DNA of 64,000 bases. It comes from an uncultured Lachnospiraceae bacterium (GTDB taxonomy: Bacteria; Bacillota; Clostridia; Lachnospirales; Lachnospiraceae). Position 1 is the stretch's first letter. Each line of letters starts with the position of its first letter. The position numbers and the translations under genes were made by a program. Below the pieces are notes generated by a model. It was not told the origin of the DNA. It saw only the letters and a list, made by a program, of their open reading frames with translations, and did not search any database. Shown here one piece after another: positions 18,744 to 27,654 of the stretch. The DNA is taken from contig CAJTZH010000001.1 in NCBI GenBank assembly GCA_910584325.1, positions 62,001 to 126,000 of the forward strand, written 5' to 3'.

Positions 18744-19690
18744 AACAACATTCCAATCTGCTCTGCAACATATTCTATTGAATTATCATCTATGCATACT
18801 GCATTATTATCTTTATCGTAGTAACTTTTAATATCTAATACCTTTATATCATCATTTTCGGATACTATATCAAAATAGACATCGTTTACCGCTAGCTCTT
18901 TTATTTGTGCCTTTACCATATGATAGATTGGAGAGGAAACGTTCGCAGCGGCAGTAAAATATAATTTCACCCTGGGATTAATATATAATTTCACATACTT
19001 ATAAATCATTAACAGTTCCACAAATTTATTCTTAAAATCCATTCTGTCGCTACATCTCAAAATAAACTCCCTGTCATCGTCCATAACATTTCGTGTAATG
19101 TACAATACTTTCTCCTCAGGGCTTATATTATTATCGCAAATCTGAAGAAATGATTTGATTTTACGTTTTCTTTCAAGAACACGTTTTTTTATATCTTCCG
19201 ATTCCAATTTTATCAATGCAGCTTCGTCGCACCCCGATGCATTATATATCATTTTTAAAATCTGCATGGAATTGTTATTCTTATCAATATACTCAAGAAT
19301 CGCCAGTAACTCTTTCTCATCTGAATAAATTAGACCCATCCCGTTTATTTTACACATTTCAGCAAGTACTTTACATCTTTCATTTACCAGACAGATTATC
19401 CCTTTATGCAAATATTCAATAAGTACATTGTTATTCAACTGTCTCTCATCATCAACAATAATAACTCTTGAACGGTGAATATATGAATTATCGCAGTTTG
19501 CAAAACCTATATTGATTATATCACTACAATCCAAATAATCAATTACTGGAAGTCCTGAAACCACTAACTTTAATTTCTTTGTGTTCCGATTATTAAAATT
19601 TCTTACAACAGTAATAATCTTTTTTAAAGATTCTTCATTATATGAATTACATACATACGCTACATATTTTTTTGCTATACCATTCGTCAT
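18740..19690 (-). CDS. Unknown protein in the glycan operon, possible degenerate GT-B
   Basis: A 316-residue protein that I do not recognise. The first half has short alternating strands and helices (YVAYVCNSYNEESLKKI, IIVDDERQLNN, LIEYLHKGIICLVNE) reminiscent of the second Rossmann domain of GT4 enzymes, without their catalytic EGF/E motif. The second half is charged and helical, with several Asp/Asn-rich segments. No membrane helix or signal peptide. GGGG lies 7 bases before the ATG and its stop overlaps the GT9 start, so it belongs to the same translation unit. Confidence 0.6.
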   Translation of the reverse strand: MTNGIAKKYVAYVCNSYNEESLKKIITVVRNFNNRNTKKLKLVVSGLPVIDYLDCSDIINIGFANCDNSYIHRSRVIIVDDERQLNNNVLIEYLHKGIICLVNERCKVLAEMCKINGMGLIYSDEKELLAILEYIDKNNNSMQILKMIYNASGCDEAALIKLESEDIKKRVLERKRKIKSFLQICDNNISPEEKVLYITRNVMDDDREFILRCSDRMDFKNKFVELLMIYKYVKLYINPRVKLYFTAAANVSSPIYHMVKAQIKELAVNDVYFDIVSENDDIKVLDIKSYYDKDNNAVCIDDNSIEYVAEQIGMLL

Positions 19691-19708
19691 ATACGTTCCC
19701 CATGATTT

Positions 19709-20896
19709 TTATTTTTCGCAGCATTTTTCAAAAAAATCAATATATTTTTTCACAATAACATCCCACGCAAAATTTTGCAAAACATACTGTCTGCCATTCT
19801 GTCCCATTGCAAAAGATACATCTCTATGTTCAAGCATATAACTTGTACATTTTTCAAATTCTGCATAGCTGTTAAAATATAAGCCCCCATTAGACTCTAT
19901 TACAAACTTTTTGGTTACATCACATCCTCCGTATACTAGTACCGGACGCTCACAAAGCCAACTTTCCATAATAATAAGAGAAAAACTTTCAAACTTTGAC
20001 GGATTACATAAATAAACAGATGATGCCATCGCATCATATTTATCCTGAATCGGAATATAACCCAAATCAATTATTTCATTTTTTGCTGTTTCAGGTATCG
20101 TAATACTTCCACCCCCAATTAATACCAGTTTTAAATTTGTTTTATTTCTTATTATATATCTTTGGAAATATTCCAGAAGTGTATGCACATTTTTTCCGAC
20201 ATCTTTTCTTCCTGCGTAGATAATAAACGGTTCATAGATTCCATATTTTTTTCTAAACCGTTCACTGTCATATGTCAATTCCGTATCCACTCCCTCGCCA
20301 AGATTAGATACCGTTACCGCAGATAAATCATATATCTTATGAGCAAGCTCGTATTCAGCCTTAGAATGAAGAATCATACCTTTTACTTTTGAAAAACGCG
20401 CTTTAAAGCTGGTCATGTACGCATAACTTTCATCATGCAGACATGGAATAAGGACGGCTTTTTCCAAACAACGTTCTAAACCGTAATATGTGGTTCCAAA
20501 CATATATGGAATAAATACAAATAACGCATATTCCGGTTTATGGCGCTCAATATATTCATACATATCCGGACTATTTACCATTTCCCGTAAAAAAATTTCC
20601 TCTTCCTGTAATGAAACCGGAATTCCATTCATAAACTTATAATTTATTGCATCAAAAGTTTCTGTATCTCTCTTGCGAACCTTAAATCTCCTTACATTGA
20701 TACCTTTTACATTTTCAATTCCCTCAGGGTAATAATCTACATTCCAGTCACTGCCAAATTTCTCCACACAGGTAGCAATAATTTCAAGTTCTATACCACT
20801 GTCCGCTAAATGCTGTGTCAAGCCTCTAAGTTCCATTTCCGCGCCGCCGGGAATATTATCTGCATACCAGGGAATTACAAAACCTATTTTTTTCAT
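19709..20896 (-). CDS. GT4 glycosyltransferase (block 1 copy)
   Basis: GT-B transferase of 395 residues. The N-terminus IPWYADNIPGGAEMELRGL is the acceptor-side motif; the donor side has FIIYAGRKDVGKNVHTLLE (~230-248), SVYLCNPSKFESFSLIIMES and the Glu-x7-Glu element. It is a full-length paralogue of 25337-26530, which shares MKKIGFVIPW, NSPD and VLIPCLHDESY/VLIPCFHDESY. Its start overlaps the stop of the upstream GT4 gene at 20893. Inverting mannosyl- or similar transfers are common in the family, but the sugar is unknown. Confidence 0.9.
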   Translation of the reverse strand: MKKIGFVIPWYADNIPGGAEMELRGLTQHLADSGIELEIIATCVEKFGSDWNVDYYPEGIENVKGINVRRFKVRKRDTETFDAINYKFMNGIPVSLQEEEIFLREMVNSPDMYEYIERHKPEYALFVFIPYMFGTTYYGLERCLEKAVLIPCLHDESYAYMTSFKARFSKVKGMILHSKAEYELAHKIYDLSAVTVSNLGEGVDTELTYDSERFRKKYGIYEPFIIYAGRKDVGKNVHTLLEYFQRYIIRNKTNLKLVLIGGGSITIPETAKNEIIDLGYIPIQDKYDAMASSVYLCNPSKFESFSLIIMESWLCERPVLVYGGCDVTKKFVIESNGGLYFNSYAEFEKCTSYMLEHRDVSFAMGQNGRQYVLQNFAWDVIVKKYIDFFEKCCEK

Positions 20897-21981
20897 TTAT
20901 TATCCACATCCATTTCATCGATAAATCCCATCAATAAAGATTCAAATTTATCGCTCATAATATCATATTGTAATTTTTCCAAAATTCTGTTTTGATTGTT
21001 CAGTATCTTCTGTTTTAAAGCATTATCTGATAAAATGGTTTCAATCAAGAGAGCAATTTCTTTTTCATTTTTATTTTTTACTAAAATTCCACCATCGGAT
21101 AAAGTATCAGGTACCGCACAGGAATCATATGCAATAATCGGCACTTTAAACTTCATAGCCTCAACCAACGGTACACAAAAACCTTCATGTTCACTCATAC
21201 ATATAAATATATCTGCCAATTTATAATACGCCAGAATCTGATTAAATTTAATATGCCCCGGAAAAATAACATCATCTACATCCAATTCTTGAATATATCG
21301 ATCCAAACGCTTTTTGTAGTTTTCCATCCCTTCATAATTCCCCACGAAAATCAACCGAGACTTTTGATTAACCATCTTTTTATAAAAGTTGTAAATTCTT
21401 ATTATATCTTCGTGCTTCTTATTAGGTACTATGCGCCCTACAAATAATATATTTACATAATCATCATTATATTTTACGATAGTCGCTATATCTGCTTTCT
21501 TCTCATAATCTTCAAATGGAATAACTACTGGTAAAACGTCAATTTTACATCGGTATCCCATTCTTATTAAATCATTTTTATTAAATTCAGAAACAGCAAT
21601 TGCGTATTCTGCTACATCTGCTAATTTCCTTGTTTGTGCTAATCCTACTTCCGATAACTTAAAAGATGCCATATTATACTGTGAGAAAAAGTATGGCGGC
21701 GTTATATTATGATATCTTATTATCAAATGACATTTAAGATGTCTAATTTTCTCATTTAAGTCCGTCCCCACAGATTCATGGAATATCATAATATCTTCTG
21801 CTGTTAATTCACATAGATTATCATAGCGCTCTGCCGTTCCACTTGGTAATCTTCCATCTATGTTCTCAGCATAAATCTGCGTTTCAAATCCCAATTTTGT
21901 TATTACTTTTTTTAAATTTATTACATCATTACTAACTGCATCACCAAATGAAATTGTTGCCAGTGCCTGAATTATTTTCAT
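20893..21981 (-). CDS. GT4 glycosyltransferase (block 1 copy)
   Basis: GT4 enzyme of 362 residues: donor-domain motifs NILFVGRIVPNKKHEDII and SEHEGFCVPLVEAMKFKVP with the catalytic Glu pair. It matches 26580-27653 along its length, including IQALATISFGDAVSND/FQLLPVIAFGDAVGND at the N-terminus. Coupled to the following GT4 gene by a 4-base overlap. It is AT-rich, in contrast to its paralogue. Confidence 0.9.
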   Translation of the reverse strand: MKIIQALATISFGDAVSNDVINLKKVITKLGFETQIYAENIDGRLPSGTAERYDNLCELTAEDIMIFHESVGTDLNEKIRHLKCHLIIRYHNITPPYFFSQYNMASFKLSEVGLAQTRKLADVAEYAIAVSEFNKNDLIRMGYRCKIDVLPVVIPFEDYEKKADIATIVKYNDDYVNILFVGRIVPNKKHEDIIRIYNFYKKMVNQKSRLIFVGNYEGMENYKKRLDRYIQELDVDDVIFPGHIKFNQILAYYKLADIFICMSEHEGFCVPLVEAMKFKVPIIAYDSCAVPDTLSDGGILVKNKNEKEIALLIETILSDNALKQKILNNQNRILEKLQYDIMSDKFESLLMGFIDEMDVDNK

Positions 21982-22014
21982 AAGTATACCTCTCCATCCA
22001 GCTAGCTGCCTTTT

Positions 22015-22581
22015 CTAATTTTTTTGAGTTTCATACAGATAATCTATCTGCTTCTTCATATCTTGAAGTTCTTTCCTAAGATATCTGTTTTGACGTTCAT
22101 ATACATCTAAACGTTTAATACATTCTTTATTAAAGCGCATATTCAATTCCTGAATATCCAGTTCCAGTTTATTGTTAATTTCATTTTGGCGGTTAACCGC
22201 AATTTCCATGTCCCGTACAAAATTTCCGATTTCATTTAATGCTCTCACAGAATTCGCATTATAATCATTCTGTCTTGCAACAGTAATTTTAAAATAAAAT
22301 CTAATTAATTTTACTACTATTTTCCTAATAACCGTTGCAAAAAAATTTCCTTTTGGAATAGGAATAATAAAATCTACATTACAAAACTTATTCGCATTCG
22401 AAAGTTCATCCCAAAAACTATCCCATTTAAAATAAATTCTTTCATTTACTTTGGGCATATCCCATTCTTTTTTAACCGTAGATATATCCTCGAAATCAAG
22501 CGTCTCTAAATCATCAATTAAACTGGCCTGCTGCTTTATTTCCTTCATGATTTCTTCCACATCAACATTTAATTTACTCAT
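22015..22581 (-). CDS. Small coiled-coil protein with amphipathic segment (block 1)
   Basis: A 188-residue protein with no assigned family. Three parts: an acidic N-terminus (VDVEEIMKEIKQQ), a middle basic amphipathic segment (VIRKIVVKLIRFYFKITVARQND YN region, about 90-115), and a C-terminal coiled coil (residues ~125-188, NNKLELDIQELNMRF onwards). The gene at 27655-28119 has the same layout, with the shared pattern of a basic helix followed by Gln-Asn-x-Tyr-Asn and Val-x-Ala. It sits just after the coiled-coil methyltransferase gene, so it may anchor that protein to the membrane or exporter. Function is inferred from context only. Confidence 0.65.
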   Translation of the reverse strand: MSKLNVDVEEIMKEIKQQASLIDDLETLDFEDISTVKKEWDMPKVNERIYFKWDSFWDELSNANKFCNVDFIIPIPKGNFFATVIRKIVVKLIRFYFKITVARQNDYNANSVRALNEIGNFVRDMEIAVNRQNEINNKLELDIQELNMRFNKECIKRLDVYERQNRYLRKELQDMKKQIDYLYETQKN

Positions 22582-22600
22582 ATATTGTCTCCTTGTAGGT

Positions 22601-23932
22601 TTAACGTTTTGCTATTATTGCATAATCCTGACTTCCAAACAAAGTATCCTCTACCACGTGCATACTTTTATTAAACTCATCCAGATTATCTGCTCCTTTC
22701 ACTTTTAAATCCGGTATCTTAACCGGGTATCTGCTATTTTCTGTAAACAATATCTCCACATCTTTAAACCCAGCCTTTTCGACAATATATTTTAACGTTA
22801 AAGGATGAACAGGTTTAAGGTGAGATGGATCCATATAAAACGAATGTGTAAAAATAGCTAAGGACATAGGATTTGGTGTCTCCAGAATCATACATCCCCC
22901 CTCTTTCATCTTCTTGTATGCTAATGTACATAACTCAATGATACTTTCTACTGGGATATGCTCGATTAACTGTCCGGCAAATAAGCCATCTATCTCTTTT
23001 TGTTGTCTCAAATACTCTAAGGCATCCTGCTGTATAACCTCCATGCCTTTATTTCTGCAAAGTTCTACAAATTCATCATATATCTCAACTCCAACTGCAT
23101 TAATATCATTTTCTTTAAGCAGTTCTAAAAACTCTCCTCTCCCGGAGCCCAAATCAACAACACGACGGCACCCCTCAAAATAGGGAATATACTTCTCTTG
23201 AATTTTCTTAATTTGCGCCCTTGATCCCCTAAATGTATTTTCAAAATCAAAATAATCAATACTGTAAGGGATATTTCTTTTATCTAACACAGTGGTTGTC
23301 TGTTCTTCCTGTATGGTTTCTTCCTGCGATACTATTATTGGATTATCAATCCGTTTTTTATATATAGAAAACTTTGTCTCTAAATTTTCTAATCTAGAAA
23401 TAATATTTTCAAGTTCTGCATTATTATTTCTTAAATTAATTTCCATATTATCTAAATCAATAATTCTCCTAACAGCACTTTCTATCTGAGCATTATTGTT
23501 TCGCAAATTAATTTCCATATTGTCTAAATCACTGATTCTCTTAACAACATTTTCCATCTGAGCATTATTGTTTCTTAAATTAATTTCTACATTATCCAGG
23601 TCGCTTAATCTTTTACTGATTTCATCTATTCTTTCGAAATTTCTATGAATATTGCATTCATTTTCTTTTATTTCCTCTAAACAACTTTCAACAGCATCCT
23701 GATTATCTTGCAAGCCTTTATTTATACTCATAAAACGTTGTAAATAAGTTGTAAGTTCTTCTACAATCTGCCTATAAGAATCTATCACTCCTACAATTTT
23801 TACATTCTGCTGTTCTAATTCCTGTTTAATCTCTCCATTTAATTGTTTTATACTCTGCTCTATTCGGTCATCTCTCTTATCTAATTCCTCCTGAATAATG
23901 CTTATAATTTTCTCATTAAGACCACCATTCAT
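22601..23932 (-). CDS. Coiled-coil methyltransferase with 24-residue tandem repeats
   Basis: A 443-residue protein in two parts. Residues 1-195 are a long predicted coiled coil. Residues 108-179 are three near-identical 24-residue repeats, each containing DLDN-(V/M)-EINLRNNNA, then a partial fourth. Residues ~225-443 are a SAM-dependent methyltransferase: VVDLGSGRGEFLELL (258-272), GLFAGQLIEHIP and MILETPNP. A 3-base gap separates it from the ABC ATPase gene. Coiled coil plus methyltransferase next to a Wzt-type ATPase recalls WbdD, which terminates O-antigen chains and measures their length, although the domain order differs and no kinase domain is present. A run of six G lies at 22896-22901. 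Confidence 0.85.
   Translation of the reverse strand: MNGGLNEKIISIIQEELDKRDDRIEQSIKQLNGEIKQELEQQNVKIVGVIDSYRQIVEELTTYLQRFMSINKGLQDNQDAVESCLEEIKENECNIHRNFERIDEISKRLSDLDNVEINLRNNNAQMENVVKRISDLDNMEINLRNNNAQIESAVRRIIDLDNMEINLRNNNAELENIISRLENLETKFSIYKKRIDNPIIVSQEETIQEEQTTTVLDKRNIPYSIDYFDFENTFRGSRAQIKKIQEKYIPYFEGCRRVVDLGSGRGEFLELLKENDINAVGVEIYDEFVELCRNKGMEVIQQDALEYLRQQKEIDGLFAGQLIEHIPVESIIELCTLAYKKMKEGGCMILETPNPMSLAIFTHSFYMDPSHLKPVHPLTLKYIVEKAGFKDVEILFTENSRYPVKIPDLKVKGADNLDEFNKSMHVVEDTLFGSQDYAIIAKR
23396..23611 (-). repeat. Three tandem 72-bp repeats in the coiled-coil methyltransferase gene
   Basis: Units at 23540-23611, 23468-23539 and 23396-23467 (minus strand) encode residues 108-131, 132-155 and 156-179. 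The protein units differ at only a few positions (for example Asn-Val-Glu versus Asn-Met-Glu). The unit is a whole number of codons, so gain or loss of a unit would lengthen or shorten the coiled coil without breaking the frame. Confidence 0.88.
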
Positions 23933-23935
23933 TCA

Positions 23936-25306
23936 CTAACCCTCTTTCCTAAACACCCACTCATGGTTCATTCTTGCCACCCCGACATCCGGTATAGGAG
24001 AGTACATTTCAAATGTACAAACCTCCCTAAAATAATCAACCGGAATTCCATTATCGCACTCAATTGCTACATCCAGCGTATATTTGCCCGCAATCAAATT
24101 CAACTGCGAGATATCACAAATAGTAATACCTCCGTTCTCCAAGTCATACTCATCCAATTTATCCACACGGGTATTCGTTCCATAACATTGTACACCATCT
24201 ATTCGAAAAATTCCAATTCCAAAAACTGCATTAACAACTTTTTCATTTACCTTATAATCAACCCGTATCTGAACCTTTTCTCCGGTTGCAAACACCATTT
24301 TTTCATTTCCGTCTTTATCAAGCATGGAAACTCTTTCTATTTGTGCTTTTTTATTGCCCCAGCGTTTCTTCGATTCTTTTTCCGGTTGCCCGGTATCAGC
24401 AGTCTGATTCACTGGTTCCGCAACATCATCAATCAAAATATCTTTTTCTGCAGATGTATCCGGTTCCACAGCAGGACTTTCCGATTCTTTAGGCACTGCC
24501 TGCATTTGTTCTTCTTTTTTATTTTTTTCTTCCTGTCTGGCTCTTTCCCTCTCCGCTACTTCCTGCTGCTTTTGCCCCATATAATCCATATAATCCATAT
24601 GGACCCTTCTTGGTTCCCCTTCTTCTCTGATTTCACCATTATGAATCCAGATCGATCTGTCACAAATCTGCTCAATCTGCCCAAGTGAATGGGATACTAT
24701 TACAATTGTTGTTCCTTCAGCTTTGATTTTCCTCAGACGGTTAAAACATTTTGCCTGAAATGCTGCATCACCAACCGCCAGAATTTCATCTATCATAAGA
24801 ATATCTGCATCAACATTAATCGCAACGGAAAATGCCAGACGCATATACATACCGGACGAGTATGTACGAACCGGATTATCAATAAATTCTTCCAATTCGG
24901 AAAATGCGATGATATCATCAATTCTGGCATTAATTTCTTTCTTTGTCAAACCAAATATTGCCGCGTTGGTGTATATATTCTCTCTTCCACTCATATCCGG
25001 ATGAAAACCGGCCCCAAGTTCGATTAAGCTTGACACCCTTCCGGTCATTTCGATAGAACCACTATCCGGATAAATGATTCTCGTAAGAAGTTTTAAAGTC
25101 GTACTCTTGCCACACCCGTTATGTCCAATCAGCCCAATCGCTTCCCCCTTCTTCACATCAAAACTGATATCGTTGAGAACCTTGCGCTCCTCATACCGGT
25201 TCCTGTTCTTGAAGAGCAGACGCTCCTTTAACTGGCTTCCTTTATCGTAATATACTTTAAACTTTTTTGTGATGTTTTTTACTTCTATCGCATTACCCTG
25301 TTGCAT
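23936..25306 (-). CDS. ABC transporter ATP-binding protein with Wzt-type C-terminal domain (module 1)
   Basis: ATPase of the ABC-2 exporter that moves finished polysaccharide across the membrane. Residues 1-245 are the ATPase: Walker A GHNGCGKST, signature TYSSGMYMRLAFS, Walker B ADILMIDEILAVGD. Residues ~245-320 are a charged, Glu/Lys-rich linker. Residues ~320-456 are a beta-sandwich of the Wzt C-terminal type (VRVDYKVNEKV region to YSPIPDVGVARMNHEWVF), which in O9a-like systems binds the chain end. ATG at 25306 has GAGG upstream. The permease partner is at 28140. The base composition shifts from AT-rich to GC-richer along this gene. Confidence 0.93.
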   Translation of the reverse strand: MQQGNAIEVKNITKKFKVYYDKGSQLKERLLFKNRNRYEERKVLNDISFDVKKGEAIGLIGHNGCGKSTTLKLLTRIIYPDSGSIEMTGRVSSLIELGAGFHPDMSGRENIYTNAAIFGLTKKEINARIDDIIAFSELEEFIDNPVRTYSSGMYMRLAFSVAINVDADILMIDEILAVGDAAFQAKCFNRLRKIKAEGTTIVIVSHSLGQIEQICDRSIWIHNGEIREEGEPRRVHMDYMDYMGQKQQEVAERERARQEEKNKKEEQMQAVPKESESPAVEPDTSAEKDILIDDVAEPVNQTADTGQPEKESKKRWGNKKAQIERVSMLDKDGNEKMVFATGEKVQIRVDYKVNEKVVNAVFGIGIFRIDGVQCYGTNTRVDKLDEYDLENGGITICDISQLNLIAGKYTLDVAIECDNGIPVDYFREVCTFEMYSPIPDVGVARMNHEWVFRKEG

Positions 25307-25336
25307 CAATACAGCCTCGCTTCCAGCCGCCGTTTC

Positions 25337-26530
25337 CTATAACTCTCCGGCAACTTCCTTAAAATAACTCATATACCTGTCTATTATAACATCCCAGGCA
25401 AAGTTTTCCAATACAAACCTTCGCCCGCTCTTTCCCATAGCGTCCGCCATCTCGGGATTTTCCAGCAAATAATTCACCGTTCCCTCAAACTCAAAATAAT
25501 TGTCGAAATACAATCCGCCGCCGGACGTCTTCGCAAAATGCTTTGTAACATTACATTGATTATGCACCAAAACCGGCCGTTCGCAAATCCAACTCTCCAT
25601 AATTACCAAAGAAAAGCTCTCGTTTTTGGACGGCTGGCACAAAACCTGCGCCGCTGCATAAGCGTCAAATTTATCCTGCACGTCTACGAATCCCAAATCA
25701 ATAACGTCTTTTTGAATGTCTTTCGGAATTTTGATTTCGCCGCCGCCGATTAATACCAGCTTCAAATCATTATCGTTTCTGTACTTATATTCATGAAAAT
25801 TATTTATCAGCGTGTAAATATTTTTGCCCACATCTTTTCTGCCTGCATAGAGTATAAACGGTTCACTGATTTTATATTTCTCACGGAAACGGGAAGCATC
25901 ATACGTATATTCCGTATATACGCCTTCCCCCAGAACTTTCGCGTTCACATGTTCAAGGTCATACACGCGTTCTGCAAGGTCCGCTTCCGGCTGCGCGTGA
26001 AAAATCATTCCCGCTGCTTTGGAGAATTCTTTTTTAAAGCATTCCATATAAACATAACTTTCATCATGAAAACACGGTATCAAAACTGCTTTATCATAAC
26101 ATTCCTGCATCCCGTAATATGTCGTTCCGAACATATATGGAATAAAAACGAAAAGGCTGTACTCATCTTTATGTTCCCTGATATAACGGTATAAATCAGG
26201 GCTGTTTACCATCTCCTGCGTAAAAATTCTTTCCTCATCGGCAGAAAGAGGAAGTCTGTTATCCATCAGCTTGATGTTGACGGCGTTAAAGGCAGCGTCG
26301 TCACGCTCACGCACCTTAAACCGCCTTACGGTAATTCCCTTTTCAACTGTCGTTCCTGCTCTATGATAATTACAGCTCCAATTTGAATTAAATGTATGAA
26401 CGCAGGTTGATAAAATTTCAATGGGAACGCCGGCTTCATGCAAATGAAGCGTAAGCCCCTTTAATTCAGCCTCCGCGCCGCCCGGTATATCAAAACCGAA
26501 CCACGGAATCACAAAACCTATTTTTTTCAT
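25337..26530 (-). CDS. GT4 glycosyltransferase (block 2 copy)
   Basis: A 397-residue GT-B transferase paralogous to 19709-20896. Motifs: IPWFGFDIPGGAEAELKGL, FILYAGRKDVGKNIYTLIN and LCQPSKNESFSLVIMES. It is visibly richer in GC than the block 1 copy despite the similar protein. Cytoplasmic, probably extending the lipid-linked chain before export. The sugar cannot be named. Confidence 0.9.
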   Translation of the reverse strand: MKKIGFVIPWFGFDIPGGAEAELKGLTLHLHEAGVPIEILSTCVHTFNSNWSCNYHRAGTTVEKGITVRRFKVRERDDAAFNAVNIKLMDNRLPLSADEERIFTQEMVNSPDLYRYIREHKDEYSLFVFIPYMFGTTYYGMQECYDKAVLIPCFHDESYVYMECFKKEFSKAAGMIFHAQPEADLAERVYDLEHVNAKVLGEGVYTEYTYDASRFREKYKISEPFILYAGRKDVGKNIYTLINNFHEYKYRNDNDLKLVLIGGGEIKIPKDIQKDVIDLGFVDVQDKFDAYAAAQVLCQPSKNESFSLVIMESWICERPVLVHNQCNVTKHFAKTSGGGLYFDNYFEFEGTVNYLLENPEMADAMGKSGRRFVLENFAWDVIIDRYMSYFKEVAGEL

Positions 26531-26579
26531 TCACACTACCCCTATTCTTTTCAAACAAAACCGCTCTCCGGTTTTATCT

Positions 26580-27653
26580 CTACTTATTAATAAAGCGTTC
26601 CATCGCGTCAAGGAACTGTTTCTGAATCTTTTTATTGTCAAAATCCTTCAACCGAATCTGCTGATTTCTGATTACGGTATTTCTTAATTCTTTATCCGTA
26701 ACAATGCGGTGAATCATCTCCGCCGCTACCATCGGGTGGTTGTCGGAAAGCAGTATGCCGCTCCCTCCAAGCGTTCCCGCTATTGCTGACGTATCCCTTG
26801 CAAGAACCGGTATATCAAAATACATCGCCTCAACAAGCGGCACACAAAAGCCCTCGTGTTCGCTCATACTTAAAAACACATCCGCTACCCGGTAATATGC
26901 CAGTATATCGTTAAACTTGGACATTCCCGAAAAATACACTCTTCCTTCCAGTCCAAGCTCCTGCGCGTATTTTTCCAGCCTGTCCTTATACCGCTCCATT
27001 CCCACATAAGAGCCTGCGAGAATCAACCGTGAATCTTTATTAATGTAGCGATTATAATAATAAAATGATGTTATCAGGTCTTCCTGCTTTTTATTGGGAA
27101 CAATACGCCCGGTAAAGAGAATATTTGTCTTTCCGTCCGAAAACGCTTTTACCGTCTTTTTATTCGGTTCTTTGGCGTAATCCTCGAACGGAATCAATAT
27201 CGGCAGCACTTCAATATCACACTGATAACCATACCCGATTAATTCCTGTTTGTTATACTCCGAATCCGCAAAACAAAAATCCGCCGCAGTTCTCATTAAT
27301 CTGGCCGCCCGGATGCCCTGACGGCAGTTTTCGTAACCGTCCCTGTTATACCCGTCAAAGTATTTCGCCGGCGTAACGTTATGATACATGATAATCTTCC
27401 TGCACGGATAGTTCTCTAAACTATAATTCATCTTATGCCCCGTCGAAAGATGATAGAGTATAATGTCGTCATCCTCCACCTTCGGCATCATGTCATATCG
27501 TTTCGCAGTACCTTTCGGCAGTCGTGCATCCACCACGTCCGCATATATTTCCGTCTCGTACCCCGCCTCAATCAACGCATTCTTTAGTGCTCTCGTATCA
27601 TTTCCCACGGCATCGCCAAACGCAATAACCGGAAGAAGCTGAAAAATCCGCAT
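26580..27653 (-). CDS. GT4 glycosyltransferase (block 2 copy)
   Basis: GT4 enzyme of 357 residues, a full-length paralogue of 20893-21981. Motifs: VIAFGDAVGNDTRALKNAL at the N-terminus, NILFTGRIVPNKKQEDLI, and SEHEGFCVPLVEAMYFDIP carrying the catalytic Glu pair. The stop of the small coiled-coil gene lies 1 base upstream of its ATG, so the two are tightly linked, matching the order in block 1. Confidence 0.9.
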   Translation of the reverse strand: MRIFQLLPVIAFGDAVGNDTRALKNALIEAGYETEIYADVVDARLPKGTAKRYDMMPKVEDDDIILYHLSTGHKMNYSLENYPCRKIIMYHNVTPAKYFDGYNRDGYENCRQGIRAARLMRTAADFCFADSEYNKQELIGYGYQCDIEVLPILIPFEDYAKEPNKKTVKAFSDGKTNILFTGRIVPNKKQEDLITSFYYYNRYINKDSRLILAGSYVGMERYKDRLEKYAQELGLEGRVYFSGMSKFNDILAYYRVADVFLSMSEHEGFCVPLVEAMYFDIPVLARDTSAIAGTLGGSGILLSDNHPMVAAEMIHRIVTDKELRNTVIRNQQIRLKDFDNKKIQKQFLDAMERFINK

Positions 27654-27654
27654 A

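Noticed and set aside
23963..24688. A 241-codon plus-strand open frame opposite the exporter ATPase gene
   Set aside because: It lies wholly antisense to a gene with clear ABC motifs, has no ribosome binding site and is a low-complexity Phe/His/Ile-rich translation.
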